Part shown: one piece after another, positions 38,355 to 51,604 of the stretch
Numbering within the stretch: position 1 is the first letter of the stretch
Layout: every line of letters starts with the position of its first letter
Assembly (NCBI GenBank): GCA_029379385.1
Contig: CM055605.1
Location: 10,513,001 to 10,577,000, forward strand
Length of the DNA: 64,000 nt
Reading direction: 5' to 3'
Origin: Quillaja saponaria
Taxonomy: Eukaryota; Streptophyta; Magnoliopsida; Fabales; Quillajaceae
The notes under the pieces: model-generated
Database searches by the model: none
Seen by the model: only the letters and a program-made list of their open reading frames with translations
Told to the model about the DNA's origin: nothing
Made by a program: the position numbers and the translations under genes

Positions 38355-39930
38355 GTGGTGAAAATATTTCTGTAATGACAGCAATCAAACTGAACTGAAC
38401 CGAACCGAACCGAACCGAACCAAAATTATATTTATAGTTTAAATAAATATGCATTTAAGCCTTATTTTTGTGGGACACAATAATATATTTATCTTTTGAA
38501 AGAAAAAATTATGCCTTATTTTGTAGGTCAAATAAATACAAAAATATGTATAAATATATTTTATATTCTATTTTAAAAAATTAAATGGTATACATAATTT
38601 AACTAACTATTATTGATTAAATACTACTAATTATAATATATAATATAAATTATAATTTCATCAATTGTAATATATATGATTAAATATTAAAACATAAAAT
38701 TATTAAAAATAATAGATTATAAATAAAAATTTTATTAATTAAATAATTCAATTTAACTTAATAACTAATAATAATTTTAATTTTTCAAACTAAAAATTTA
38801 ATAACTTACTAAAATTTATAGAGGAATTGAATAGAATAGGAGAAAATATGTTTATACGAACAAAAATGTAAATGCAAAGTGTTTGCTGATAAGAAAAAAA
38901 TATACAAGTGTGTGGGAAAGGAGGGAGGAATCATGGGTATATATATATATATATGCAAGAAGATAAGTTCACAGGTTGGGTTTTTGTGATGGAGAGTTAA
39001 AGAGAAAAAATAAAGGGGAGGGAGAAACAAGGAAGCAGAGCTGCTGCAGCTTTGCAAGAAACACATGAAGAAGGCTGAAGAAAACTTGCAAGGGAGCGAG
39101 AGGGGTCGCGTCTACAAGCCCAGTCGTGTGGGCCTGACAATTGTAGGGTGAAACCGAATTTTAAAAATCCGGTTTCACATACTAGATGCCACCCTTGCTT
39201 CTTACAGGAGGTGGGCCATTTGTGCTGTAATTTTGCAGATGGGCCGTGCAAATGGTGGCAGGCATGGCAGGTGGTGGGCTCGTGTAGTGATGTGTGGTGA
39301 TGAGTTGGACCCAGAAAAAGAATTTTGAAAATTCTGTGTTAACTTTCACCTTATTTTAGCTATTAAAATAGAAAACCTACCATATGATCTAATTTTTTTG
39401 AATATTGGACCATTTTGTCCAAATTTCCCATTTCAATTAGTCCAATTCAAGCACTTTCTTGTTGATTTTCAACCAAATTAGTCCGGTTCTCAAAATGTTT
39501 AAGTGCATAGAATCCAATTTTGATGCATGGTTTCTCCAAATTGGCTTCAAAATGCTTGAATTATTACCATTTACATTAGATTTTTTTTTAGAGATAGGAG
39601 GGAGAAAGGAATGAGAGAGTATGATACTGCAAAATATTTTTAAGAAAAATTTGACCAAAAAAAAAAGTTTTTAGAATGAAATTGATAAATAACACTATAC
39701 TTATACAATTATTAACAACCACAACAAAAAAATTTATTAATAAATCTTAGGTACAATAATAATAAATGAATTGTATTATTATAATATTTCAGCAACATAA
39801 ATTGTCATTTAATATATATATTTTTGTTACGTGTGTGGACTAAACCAAAAAAAAAATAAAAAAAAAACTTTTCTAAAGTAAAAGAAAATCTAAAAATCGC
39901 AAGGAATATTCTTCGGTCCATAATTATCAT
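38355..39930. other. AT-rich spacer upstream of NDPK1
   Basis: Contains a short ccgaa pentamer array (about 38388-38421) and a GA-rich then GC-richer stretch at 38990-39300 that resembles the leader part of a long LTR but could not be matched to one. The minus-strand frames here have no family resemblance. The promoter of NDPK1 lies at the right end. Confidence 0.4.
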
Positions 39931-39964
39931 TTAGGGTTTCTTTCCATCCCAGCCATCTATAAAA
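39931..39964 (+). promoter_or_regulatory. NDPK1 core promoter: telo-box and TATA box
   Basis: ttagggttt at 39931-39939 is the reverse complement of the plant telo-box aaaccctaa, often found in promoters of growth- and translation-related genes. tataaaa follows at 39958-39964, about 91 bp before the ATG, leaving room for a transcription start near 39990 and a short leader. Confidence 0.6.
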
Positions 39965-40054
39965 TCTTCTCTTTCCTCATCTTCTGTTCATCTACGCTCT
40001 CAGGACTCAGAACACGTCTAGAAGGATATTTCTTTGATCATCACAGAGAGTAAG

Positions 40055-41677
40055 ATGGAGCTAACCTTTATCATGATCAAGCCTGATGGGGTCCAGAGAG
40101 GCCTGGTATGCTTTCTTTCTTTCTCTCTCTCTTTTCGCCTCTTCTTTTAGGTTCCTGTGTATGTTCGTGCAGCGCTTAGACATGGTACTTGGTAATATCG
40201 ATCTTTAACATAGGCGGGTTTATCAATTCTTTCAGGATATGCATAAACTAGCTATTAATTTTGGTTTTTTTTTTTTTTGGGTAAAACAATTGGGTATTAT
40301 CATCAACTGGCACTGTCTATGAGTGGAGAGGCTATTAACCCATTTCTTGACAGAATTAAATCTGAACTGGGTCTATGGGCCATCCTTTTTCGATGAATTA
40401 TTTTATCATCCTTGAATTCTTGTTAGATTACTGAGAAATTGGACGGAAAACATATAGGATTTTGAGGGAAATGGCCATTGCATGATTCGTGTAGTACAAC
40501 ATTGTGAGGAGATTTTGTTCTCTGTTTATTATAGTATTGATTTATTTCTATCAAAAAATTGGTTTCTCAAATGTTAATACATGTTTCATCAGGTGGGGGA
40601 GATTATTGGCAGATTTGAGAAGAAGGGTTTCTCCTTGAAAGGTGATCTTTGTTAATGGTCTGTCTTAAATATTCTTTTTCTATCACAGTTTCTTACTGCA
40701 TAGTACTCCAAAGTTTATTTGAATCAGCATCTTTTTGTATTCAATCAGAAGAACAGACTTACCAGATTATTAAATGAAATATTTCCAGAATTTTTATTTT
40801 ATCAGCATAAATGTGTTATTATCATAATGTAGTCAATTGATTTTTATGTTGTTATTTACTCTGATTTTTTAAACTTGTTGGTGACGATCCTTTACGACTA
40901 TTTTTTCCTATTTTGGGAAAAATAATATATCAAAATATGTCCTTTATTTGAAGTATTTGTGAATTTAGGTTTGAAGCTCATCACTGTGGATCGTCCTTTT
41001 GCTGAGAAGCATTATGCTGATTTGTCCGCTAAGCCATTCTTCAATGGGTTGGTTGAGTACATTATCTCTGGTCCTGTTGTTGCCATGATTTGGGAGGGTA
41101 AAAATGTTGTCACAACCGGTAGGAAGATCATTGGAGCCACAAATCCCGCTGAATCTGCCCCTGGAACCATCCGTGGTGACTTTGCCATTGATATTGGCAG
41201 GTAATTTGGTTTTTCTTTTCCCTAAATTCTTTTGTAACATGTCTGTGCGGCACACTCATTTCTAATTAATAGAGATATTTGGATCTATATTTTCTTCATG
41301 ATTTACTCCAGCATATTATGTCTGCAATCATAGTCATTGAAAACTTGTATTCGTTACTTTTAGGTTGAGGAGTATTGCAGAACCAGTAGCACCTCTCCTC
41401 TTGAATAAACTTGTATAGAAAATAGTTTCTATTCATGAGACGCAAGACCTTTGCGACACTTGAATTGGAAATTTGGGTCTTAAATTTCTTTTATTAAGTT
41501 GACTCTGCTGTTTACACAGAATTGCAGTGGTGTCTGATGCAAGACTTGTTTCTGTATTGCAGGAATGTCATTCACGGCAGTGATTCTGTTGAAAGTGCAA
41601 GGAAGGAAATTGGTTTATGGTTTCCTGATGGCCCTATTACCTGGCAGAGCAGCCTCCACTCCTGGATCTATGAGTAA
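40055..41677 (+). CDS. NDPK1: Nucleoside diphosphate kinase 1 (cytosolic type), four exons, 148 aa
   Basis: Exons 40055-40105, 40593-40641, 40969-41200 and 41563-41677, all GT-AG, total 447 nt. The enzyme passes the terminal phosphate from ATP to other nucleoside diphosphates through a phospho-histidine, keeping NTP pools balanced. Visible hallmarks are the N-terminal [14 protein letters not shown] with the nucleotide-binding Lys9, the [19 protein letters not shown] core, and the active-site NVIHGSDS with His115. The C-terminus ends SLHSWIYE, as in plant NDPK1. The length equals the usual type I size and there is no transit peptide, so it should be cytosolic. It is convergent with the ELMO-domain gene, about 1.2 kb away. 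Nothing in the coding sequence looks damaged. Confidence 0.97.
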
Positions 41678-42851
41678 ACTATAAGCTCAAATGTTCTGCT
41701 GTCATCGTATCTAGATTGTTCTGGTTTTCTTGTTCCTAGGAACATATCAATAGTCAAATAAATCTTAAAACCAGATAGTTTGCGCTGGGTAGATTTTTTG
41801 GTAGTGATCCCTAAATTAGTGAGGTGTTGTCTTCCAATGGAGGTGGTAATTTACAGTGACAATTTGTTACTGCCCCTATTGCTGAAGGCTTTATAGGGTG
41901 GCAGACACTTGCTGAAGGCTTTATATGGTGTGGTCAGTGGTGGCATCTGGTTTTGATTTTCTGTACTTGTATTTTGGAGTATGGTGGTGATTCGATTTTA
42001 CTCATCTCACATAGCCTCCCTATCTGTAATTGATTCTATGTCAAACCAGGATACCTTTAACTACCTCAACATAGGATCAGATGGGTTCCGATTACCAGTT
42101 TCTCACTATTTTAAGTGTTTGAATTGGATTCTGGTACCATGTAAATTGAACTATGCTTGGAAGTAATTTGCTTGGACAAGATATAGCCCTAATACAGTTA
42201 AGGAGAACATGTAATACTTTGAGTCACCAACACAACCATGAAAATCTGTATATTTAAAAACAGATTACAAATCTAAATGAGCATTTCGATTATATACAGA
42301 ACATATAAGGCAAGGATTTCCTACCTAGTTGAAAACTTAGAAAGAAACAAGCCTCTATTCTCAATCGTCTCAGAGAGACTATGCATCAACAAATTATTGG
42401 TGAAAAGAGTAAATAATGCAACTTACATACAAAATCATGCTAAACAATCAGTCTTTGACAAACAGAACACTCATTCTTTGAACAGGCTGATGCAGTCAAC
42501 TTAGAAGCAGCTGCCTAAAACACATTGGTTAGCAGCATTAGTCTGCTGACCTGAGACCAGAGGAATAACCAATCAGGATCCATTTTTCACTTTTTTAGTA
42601 TCATAATATACCAAGCATGTCTATTTCAGATTCCAAGAGCGTGCAGCGAAAACACGGTCATCCACCTAAAGTTAACTGCTACACTAAAAATGCTCGCGCT
42701 TAATACTTGTCCAAGCATTACAAATATGAGAAACTCAGCCATCTAGTTGAGAAATCAAGTGGTTAGCTGACTTGAAATCAATGAAAATTATAATCAGAAG
42801 TACATCGTGTACAAAAACCATCCAGCTAAAACTAGCAGACTGACTGCCAAT
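41678..42851. other. Convergent 3' spacer between NDPK1 and the ELMO gene
   Basis: Should hold the 3' untranslated regions of both genes. A 26-bp phrase (ttgctgaaggctttatagggtg and a variant) is repeated near 41878 and 41908. No other gene is supported. Confidence 0.5.
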
Positions 42852-45800
42852 TTACCCAGTGAGAAGACTGAATGAGGGCAAATCTTCGATTCGTGTTATG
42901 TCTTCATACAGGAGCTCTTTTTCCAGCTGACGCCGTGTAGATTTCATCACCGCCTGTTAGAACATATTATGGATAAAGCAAATTAACAAAGACAATTAGC
43001 AGTAATCAGAAGAGGAGGTGAAACTCCGGTGCTAGGTAAGAAATGTAAATTCATAACAAAAAGGACAATCTCAAATAGTAACAATGGGTTCCTTTAATTC
43101 AAAATTATTACACTTTTTTTCCCTTGAGAAACTCTTCAACTTTTAAGACGACACAAATAGTATTTAAATTGATATCTCCTTTAATTCAAAATTCGTGCAC
43201 TTCTTTTCCTCTATTATTTTCTTGAGAAACACTATTGTAACTCAAATAGTATTTAAAATGTTCATGGCGTTGAATTTTCTAAACTCAAAAGGGAGCATTA
43301 TTGTTGAAGAATACGTACATTAAAATCCATATATGACGCACGCATTGCAAGCCATTGACGATCCATGAGCTTGAATGTTATGCAATAGAGAAGATCAAAT
43401 GCTGATTCATTTTCTGCAAGCCAAATAAATGTGAATTTGTAAACTCAAAACTCCTTGCCAAGTGCATGCTTAAACGAAAAAGGGCAAGACCCATTTATCC
43501 ACATCCAACAAGTTTCCATTCTATTGCAAGGGACCACATTCTCCACTATGCATGCAATATGCATCAAACAATCCCCTATAAACTTTTTCATTGACCAATA
43601 TCACCACTCAGCTCTCTCTCTCTCTCTCTCTACCCAAACAAAGAGACACTAAAAAAAAGGAACATGACTTTACCTGCGAGAAACTTCAAAAAAGTTGCTC
43701 CCACCAATGTTCTTGGTTTGACTGTACAGTCAAAATACATTGTTAACTGATGAAAATTGTCATAATTCAGTAGATAGATTTGCAAAAAATTAAGATGCCA
43801 CATTTACTCTGCCTTAAACACCATGCAATATCCTCTTTTTTGTTTTGTTTTGATAAGTAGCAAGAATATCCCTTCTTATAAGTATTAAAACACAGTTAAC
43901 GAACTAATCATAATGCACCATAACATAATACAATAACACAGACTGTCACCTACATGCTGGTGTAACCCTTGCACAAGTTTAAGAAAGTCCTTGGATCCAA
44001 ATGTAAAATCACTACGAAGTGGAGTTTCTAAGATAAAACATATGATAGTGACAACTGAGATCATGTCAGTTTCAGAAGAACTGAACTAAAATTGCACAAG
44101 TCTGTTATCTTATGTGAGACAGTCAAAGTTGCACTGCACAAGTTACACAAACAATAGCAGTATATCAAAAAGTTGCACAACTGAGGTCATCTGTCAAATT
44201 TAAGCTTCCGAAAATTGAGATTTCACATATTTGTTGCCAACAATTAGAGAATCTTCGTGAGGTTCTGCAAAGGTTTACATTGGCTGTCAACATACTGAAA
44301 CCCTTCCCGTTCATACAGGTTTGGGACCCGCTGTGCGGAGAGAACTCAACATAGGCAGAGTTAAGAGCATCTTGATTAATTACAAATTCTAATAGCACAG
44401 GTGAGATCTACGACTGTAAGTCCAGCAGCTAAATAATTTTAAGCTTCACTTGATTGTCTCTACAGACATTTATTAACGATGAATAAAAAAGAATGATGTT
44501 GACTCTATTAACATTTGTAATATTAAGGGAAAACAACTACTTTCTTAAATGTTGGTGTCATTGCTGTTGGACATAAGATATCCTCCCGAGATTATGATGC
44601 AAAAGAGAATTACAAACCTGCTTCAAGATCAAGCATCTGAATAAGCATGAATGTGATATTTACACCAGCAACAGCAAAGGGGTATTCCCACACTGATCTA
44701 TCTCCTTCCTGCTTCTGCAAAAGGTCCTGGAAGGATTTCTGGAAATGAAAATTGAAGCTTTAGATTACAGATTGTGACATACATAAATAGGAAAGATGCT
44801 TGGCCAAAGTTAAGATTAACTGGAATTTTTCAAGCATTGAGAACGAGAGGAGGGAGGGGGAGTCACAGGCAACATGGATCATAATGCGTCATCCATGATT
44901 GCAGATGTGTCACACATCTCTAATCCTAAATTGGAACAAACTGTACTTACAGTCCATTGAGTATATATGCTCTGATGCCAATCATCAAAAGAGTGAAAAA
45001 TACCAAGAAAAAAGGTCTTTAGGTCTTGACATGCATAATGAGAGAAGACCCAGACTTAAGATCATTTATTCCAGTGAAAACCCTCCTTGAAACTCATATA
45101 CTTCCTTTCAAACAATGTGCATATACTTTATATAAAGCCAGAAAACCTCTTTGACATCAACCTCCTCTAAATGCTTTATGTTTGAAATGTCAAAGACAGG
45201 CCTCTAAACCTCATTCATCTTTTGCACATGTTAGGTTATTGTGGTCATTTTAAACACTCCACCCACATTCCAAACCAACCAACTGTTAGCATACTTCTCA
45301 TTTAAATTTGAATGGGTTTTTCTTAAAATGGAAACCTAACGGCCAGTCTAGAACTAAATAAACTTCTATCCATATTTACATAGTAGGGTCAAGTGACCCT
45401 TGAGAGAAGAAATCTTAGGAATGAAAACATGTCGCAAGGAGTCCTTGGCGAGTATATTGGCCAAATTGTATATATCCCAAATCCAAACTCAAAATAATCA
45501 GTGAAAAGATGTTAGCACTTTGCTTGTTAAACTAAATCTGAATGGTTGTTTTTTTTTCTTAAAATGGAACCCTATTTTCTTCTTGAGGTTAATATAACTT
45601 CTATCCATATTCACATAGTAGGGTCAAGTGACCCTTAAAAGCATAAATCTTAGGAATGAAAACATGTCACAAGGAGTCCTTGTTCAGTATATTGACCCAA
45701 ATTTTATATCCCAAAATCCTAACTCAAATGATCAGTTAAAAGATAATAGTCAGTGCTTTGCTTGTGAAACCAAATTTTGGATAATTCACGTGGATTTCAT

Positions 45801-48800
45801 GGGCAACTATTAGGCCTGAAAGCTGGACTGGTGGCACTTAGGGATATAGATAGTTCTGCCTTTCTTTTCTATCCCATTTTTCTCAATCCTTCCCTGCTCT
45901 ATTATTTTTTATTACACTCAAGCAGCATGAATGCATACTATGCGTGACGTGTAAACAACTTATTTGGGATTGTTTTTATCAGGTGACAAAAGGATTGAAA
46001 TCCAGTTGGGTGAGTTTCATCTCAACTTAACACCGAAAAAACTTGGTCTGCTATACGGCCATTCTAACTTATAGTGACAGCTGAAAGGTTGGACTTTTCC
46101 TCTCTTAAAGATGATATAAATACAGAGCATGGAAAGGGAAGAAAGGCAACCGCAGCAAAATTATTACCTATAGGAGGGGGAAAATCCAATTGTATGAGTA
46201 GTGCCCCAACTATACATAAACATTACTAGATTATTGCTTAGTAGCTTTCTATTGTTTTCCATATATATAGGTGCTCTGAATGAATACTTTTCCCTCAGCC
46301 AATGTAATTTATGAGTAAAGAGAAGCAAAGGTAGAAAGAGGTCTTCAATCCAAATGACACAAAGGCCTCAAAACCGTAAATTCACTTCATATTAAAAAAA
46401 ATTGGTTTTCAAATGGGATAAATGCCCAAGGACAAATTTACCTAGAGAGCATACTAAAGTAAGTCAATCAAATCAATTTTTAATAATTAAAATGCATCCT
46501 CGGGTTTTATGTAATGTTAACAGTCTTACAGATATCCCTTCTATTTTTGACAAGAAATTGCCTTTCAATTTAGATAGAAGAAAAAAGAAAGATAGTCAAA
46601 GCATGAATTCCACAACTGATACTACAGCTCTTTGAAAAAGACACTTTCATAGCAGCAAGTCCTACTATTTCAGTTACTCATTTCAATCAGCCAAACCCAA
46701 TCAGAAGTATAAAAAATATTATACAACAGAAGCAGACTGGAGCCAGAGCACAAATTAAAAGGTCATACCGGAAAATTCCTAGCAAAGAACAGCAAATTCT
46801 CCAATGATATAAAACCAGCACCCCTAAATTGAGATGGAAACCATTAGTAAGAAGTAAAAGTTAGATTCTATAAAGAGGTAGCAACAAATAAAAGAGAAGA
46901 GAACAGTTGATATACCTAAAATCCGTTGATGGATCCTTTCCTTGCCAACCCATTTCCTTCCACTGCTCAGATATTATACCAAGTAGCTCCTCTTCAGGAA
47001 AGGCAGCATTCCATAAAACTCTTAAAGCTTCCTAAAAAGAAGCAGATAGAATTTTATTGTTAATAGTCTTAGGGTATCAAGAGTTGTGAATATAATAATG
47101 AGCCACGGGCAGTGGAAAATGTTAAGGGAACACAAGGGTGAAAATTTGAAAACCATGGTGTAATCTCCGCATCAATCAAGAAGAGTTGGAAAACTATTTT
47201 GTAAGAAAATACATACATGATGCTCAGGATTAGAAGCATCATAGACAACATCAATACGACTCTGTAGCATCTGCAAGCATTCCTCCTGAAAGCTCCAAAT
47301 TCAGAACTATTACGTCTATTTGTTAAGCATAAATTGAAGTCACAAAATTGGAAAATCATAAAGTGTGAGTAAAAGAAAGGTTTGCTACACATTATTTATA
47401 TCAATGCCAAATACATAAAGGAAGGAAGTTAAAAATAAACAAATAGACAAAGGCTGATGATGAGGAACTTGACTATCAAATCCACGGTACCAATTAATTC
47501 AAAGCACACCAGAAAATTGGCCACCAACTCCAAACAATACAATAAATAATTTGAAACAGTCATTTGAGTTCCATTTAAAGCAAAGCATAAAGTAGTCGTT
47601 CAATAAGCAGAGAATCAATCCAGTAAATCCATTTCATTATCTTTCCAAAATAATCAGCCTAGTGCAGAATATATCAGTGCAAGAGATGAGCAAACAGAGG
47701 GCCTTTATTATATGAGCCCAAAGTTTTAATACATGCATTTCTGGAGTGCAACAAGCCAGGTCTAGGTGGCCATTATCTTAAGATGCCAGGCACAAAGAGG
47801 ATAAATAAACTAAAGAGTCAGCACCTTTAGTAGACCTAGATAATTGTAACATCCAGCTGGTTTCATATTGTTGGCTTGAGTTTAGTTTTTCATTTATACT
47901 GTTCCAACTGACTACCTATTTCTTATAATTGGCTATCAATGACATTGCCAGCATTCATAATTTTTGAAATAAAGATATAACAAGAGCAAGTATAAGATAA
48001 AAAAAAAAAAAGAAAAAAAAAAGGCATTACACTTCTTGCAAGCAGGTGAAATTGAAATTACATACATATGGTATAAACAAAGCAAGAGAATTTAAACTAA
48101 TGACAAGTATAATATCTTAATACATGAAGCGTCAAATCAGATGGTATCTACTGTTGTTTGTGTGATGAGTTTTCAGAGTAGTGAGTCTAATGAGCATCTT
48201 TCATTGCATTGTTTTGTGGTTTTGTATCTTTGTGCAAATTTTTCACACCTTTGGAATCCTGTAGGTTAGTCCACGGTCTTCACATGAGCTTTTGAAGCTC
48301 ATATTTTAGAATGTGTTATTAAAGGCTCTAAGTGCACCTAGGTGCAAGAGGTCTCTCGAGCCTTAGCTCTAGGTGAGCTGTGTCAGGTGCCATGCTAAAG
48401 AAAACAAAAAAATTGCTACAAGCAAGAATTTCAGGCTTTCAACAAGTAAAAACTAGCATCAATATGTTATGATAGAGTAAAAATAGGGAAAAAAAATAGC
48501 TATAGGCAAGAATTCTGTAAAAAGTAAAAACATAAAAATTTAGCTAAAGACAAGAAGTCCATCAAGTAGCCCATAAGTTTAGCAAGTAAAAACTATCTCT
48601 AAGCCAAACACAATAAAATGAGTGCTTTTGCTTTCTAAATTCCTAGTAGGTCCAACAAGTAGTCAACTACAAGCCTAGGTGCGAGCCAGAATGGGTTAGG
48701 CGCACACTGAAGGGTTTAGGCTGAGCCTGAGTAAATGAGTCTTGCCTGAGGGGCGTAGAGGCGAGAGGGCTGGAGCCTATCACCATTCGAGCCTTAGGCA

Positions 48801-51604
48801 CGCCTTTAATAACATCATTTAGAACGAATAAGGATGTAAAATTTTTGTGCCACAGTACTTTCGATATGGTGATTTGGTGTATTTGGTTGGAGCAGAAAAT
48901 GATGCAAAGCTGCCTACTCATCTTCTTTGGGACAATTACTTTTATGGTTTCCCTTTGGGTTTCAGAAGCTATTTCAGGGCCAGGATTTCTTTCGACTGAT
49001 TTGCAGCATGACTGGCATGCGCATCTGTTTGAATTTCTTACTTTTCTGCTATTTTTTTTCTTTTAAAAAATAGGAGGTCTCTTGTGAGTAATTTTTTTTT
49101 TTCTTCATAAAAAAATACTAGTTCTTTTTAGTTTATAGATCAAAACGTATATATTTTATCAACAAATTTGCTTCGAAAAATACATTTAAGACATATCTCA
49201 GTCAATCTGCAGTTAGTGATTCTTACAAATACTAAAACGGAGAGAAAACATGGTGTACCCTCACTACTTATGTCATTTATACAAACTAAAATTTATATTA
49301 AATGGGAATGCCAAGACCATAACCAGAAAAGTTAACTCAGTGGCCATAGCCGTTGTTATCAGTAATAAAACAAAGAAAAAATTTACCTGGGCAGGGGTTA
49401 AATGAAATGAGGGACAAGCATCATTCTCTCTCTGTGCACACACACAAGAAAGACCTCGACCGAGCCAGGCTGCTGATCCTGCCATGACCTCATCTGTAAC
49501 AAGGGAAAAAAAATCCAGAAATGAAAAATAAATTTACATTTAAATTACAAAAATTCATAACCCATCTAAAAGTGTTTGGGGTTGAAGTGAGGGGAACCAT
49601 GGATAACTAAACGACTACACTAAAGAAGTTATGGGCACAAACTGCAATAGACATCATGCACTTTAACCATCCATTTCCTGCAAGATCTGCAGAAACAAGT
49701 ACAAGTAGCACTGCTAATTGGTGATATAGAATTGGAAATTTTCATCTGTAATGGAGCACAGGGTTATGTTTCTACTTTCTTCAAAGCTATTGAACAATAC
49801 CCAACTGCAAAAAGGTGTGCAGAGACTAGACGAGGACCTAGCAAAGCAAGGAGAATGTTGAAAGGAACATAAAAGCAAATTGAAAGATTTTAAATATGCA
49901 CAACTCTAATTCAGAGTCAGGGATAGTCAAGCATATACGACATATTAACCAGGAAAAAAAGTCAGATCTAAAAGTGAAGTATCAATTATTCCCTTATTTA
50001 ACCAATTCTCCAGTTTTATTTATCTATGTCCTAATTTACGGATTCTTTAATTTCCATTTCTTTCCCAATCTACTAATTGTCTAATTTTCAGAATTCTTAA
50101 CTAATATATATAAATCTATTATTTCGATTTCTTCCCTAATTTACCAGTTCTCTCATTATAATTTCTTTCCTAATTTATTCATTCTATTCAAATTTATTTC
50201 CTATTTTACTAACCAACTAGTATTTCATTCTTTCCTTTTCTTATTCGTGTTTTCAAACAAGACCCTAACTTTAGTCTCCATTTGTTCAACAAATGCAGCC
50301 AATAACTAATTGGCCGTCCCTAATCAGCTCCCACTACTAAATTGGAGTTCCCAAAATCAAATCCCTCCCTCCCTATTCCGCCACCAAAAACACCACCACC
50401 ACAAAAAAAAAAAAAGCGTTATAATACCAATAACAAAGAACAAGAAAATATGCAAACCCAAATACTTTTGAAGTTTAACTGAGACCCCTATAGAGACTAG
50501 TCGTTTGTGGCCAAAAGGTACTGCAACTCCTGTAGGTGCGAGACCAAGGCTCATGGTGATGAATCCTGGCTGCACCTTTCACATACAGAGTATGCCTCCA
50601 ATAGTAACTATCTCACAGTTCATCTCATATGAATCCTAGGCAAGTTGAGAAGTATAAAAAAGATTAATTTTAAGATTCAAAAAGCAGTGTCTGTCCTCCA
50701 TTTCCTCATGGCGGTGTGCTACTTCTATGGTCTGGTATCTGATAATAAAAAGGAACTAAGTCCTCCATCCTCTGGTGTCTGATGATAAAAAAAAAAAAAA
50801 TTAAGACTTAATCCAAATAAACTTTTAACGAGATAATTTATTTTCTCTATGGTTTTGATCATAGGAAACTAAAACAGGCAAAACTCAGGAGCTACTGATG
50901 TAAACAATCAAGATCCTGGAACTCTCAAATTATAAGCATCATATGATCACAATTCTCTGAACGCAAGCAGAAGCTAACCGCAAATTCTCCACCTAAGTGT
51001 CATCAAGCATAACTTAGGAATTGAGGTAGAATAGATATGTCACATGACAATAGCCTCAAAGTATAATAGATATGTCACTCGCCTAAATTATGAAAAGCTC
51101 CTGGACCATATCAATAGGCGGACCACTTCATAGTAAACATAAAAGTTGATAAGTGGAGAGGAGAATTCAACCCCAATGTTATTTAGAAAGCAAAAGATGA
51201 TGAAACATGGATGAAAATGAAAATAACCACTTCTAAGGTAGGGGTCTGCAGCAGTTTCAACTCATACAAGAGAGAGAGACTGTAAGCTTGGCAAACTTGC
51301 AAGCCTTAGCCGTAAAAATTAACCCACCAATGCAATTTCGAATATCAGTGAACATTCTGTAACTGAAAGCTTCCGTTATGCTCAGCTACTCGGACATGGT
51401 TCGATCTCGCATTGACAGATCTAAACTACATCAAATTCAGAGAGGGGATACCAGAGAGAAAGAGAGAGAGAAAATTCGGAAAAAGAAAAACTATATAAAC
51501 GAGAAACCCAGAGCATTACCAGAAGTTGACTGGTAGGTGTTGCCTCGTTCAAGACCTTGTGAAATCCTCCTGACAGCGACGAATGATCCACCTGTATCAT
51601 CCAT
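42852..51604 (-). CDS. ELMO/CED-12 domain protein, ELMOD_A/B type, nine exons, 265 aa
   Basis: Exons in transcript order: 51604-51520, 49493-49387, 47285-47217, 47031-46916, 46823-46769, 44738-44618, 43721-43674, 43413-43319 and 42953-42852; all GT-AG, 798 nt. The ELMO domain spans about residues 65-240. It contains the ELMOD GAP-type signature W111KEMGWQG followed by PSTDFRGAG, with the putative catalytic Arg126, then VKPRTLVGATFLKFL and SAFDLLYCITFKLMD. Family knowledge: animal ELMODs act as GAPs for Arl/Arf GTPases. Arabidopsis ELMOD_A and MACARON/ELMOD_B influence pollen aperture formation. A role in membrane-domain or small-GTPase control is therefore likely but inferred. The start MDDTGGSFVAVRR is the first in-frame Met before a good donor. 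Intron 2 holds a hAT MITE copy and intron 5 a local duplication. Confidence 0.94.
45361..45790. repeat. Direct duplication of about 200 bp in ELMO intron 5
   Basis: aacttctatccatatttaca at 45361 recurs as aacttctatccatattcaca at 45596 (period about 235). The following bases (agtagggtcaagtgaccctt, aatcttaggaatgaaaacat, caaggagtcctt) are matched in order to about 45780. The copies have diverged by substitutions and small gaps. The open frame at 45628-45813 is a by-product of the second copy. Confidence 0.8.
48311..48815. mobile_element. hAT-type MITE in ELMO intron 2, degraded copy
   Basis: Related to the MITE at 14407-14957: the left end is tgttattaaaggctctaag, the right end gcctttaataaca, and the interior shares gcaccta/ggtgcaag and gcctgag-rich subterminal motifs plus the A-rich middle. 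Terminal repeats have decayed beyond the first bases. The flanks (attttaga / catttaga) match at 6 of 8 positions, consistent with an old 8-bp target duplication. Confidence 0.8.

Noticed and set aside
38809..39251. Minus-strand frames with hydrophobic and Ser-rich peptide
   Set aside because: Low-complexity, start in TA repeats, and no splice or family support; possibly part of a degraded LTR.
40965..41255. Minus-strand 96-codon frame
   Set aside because: Antisense shadow of NDPK1 exon 3.
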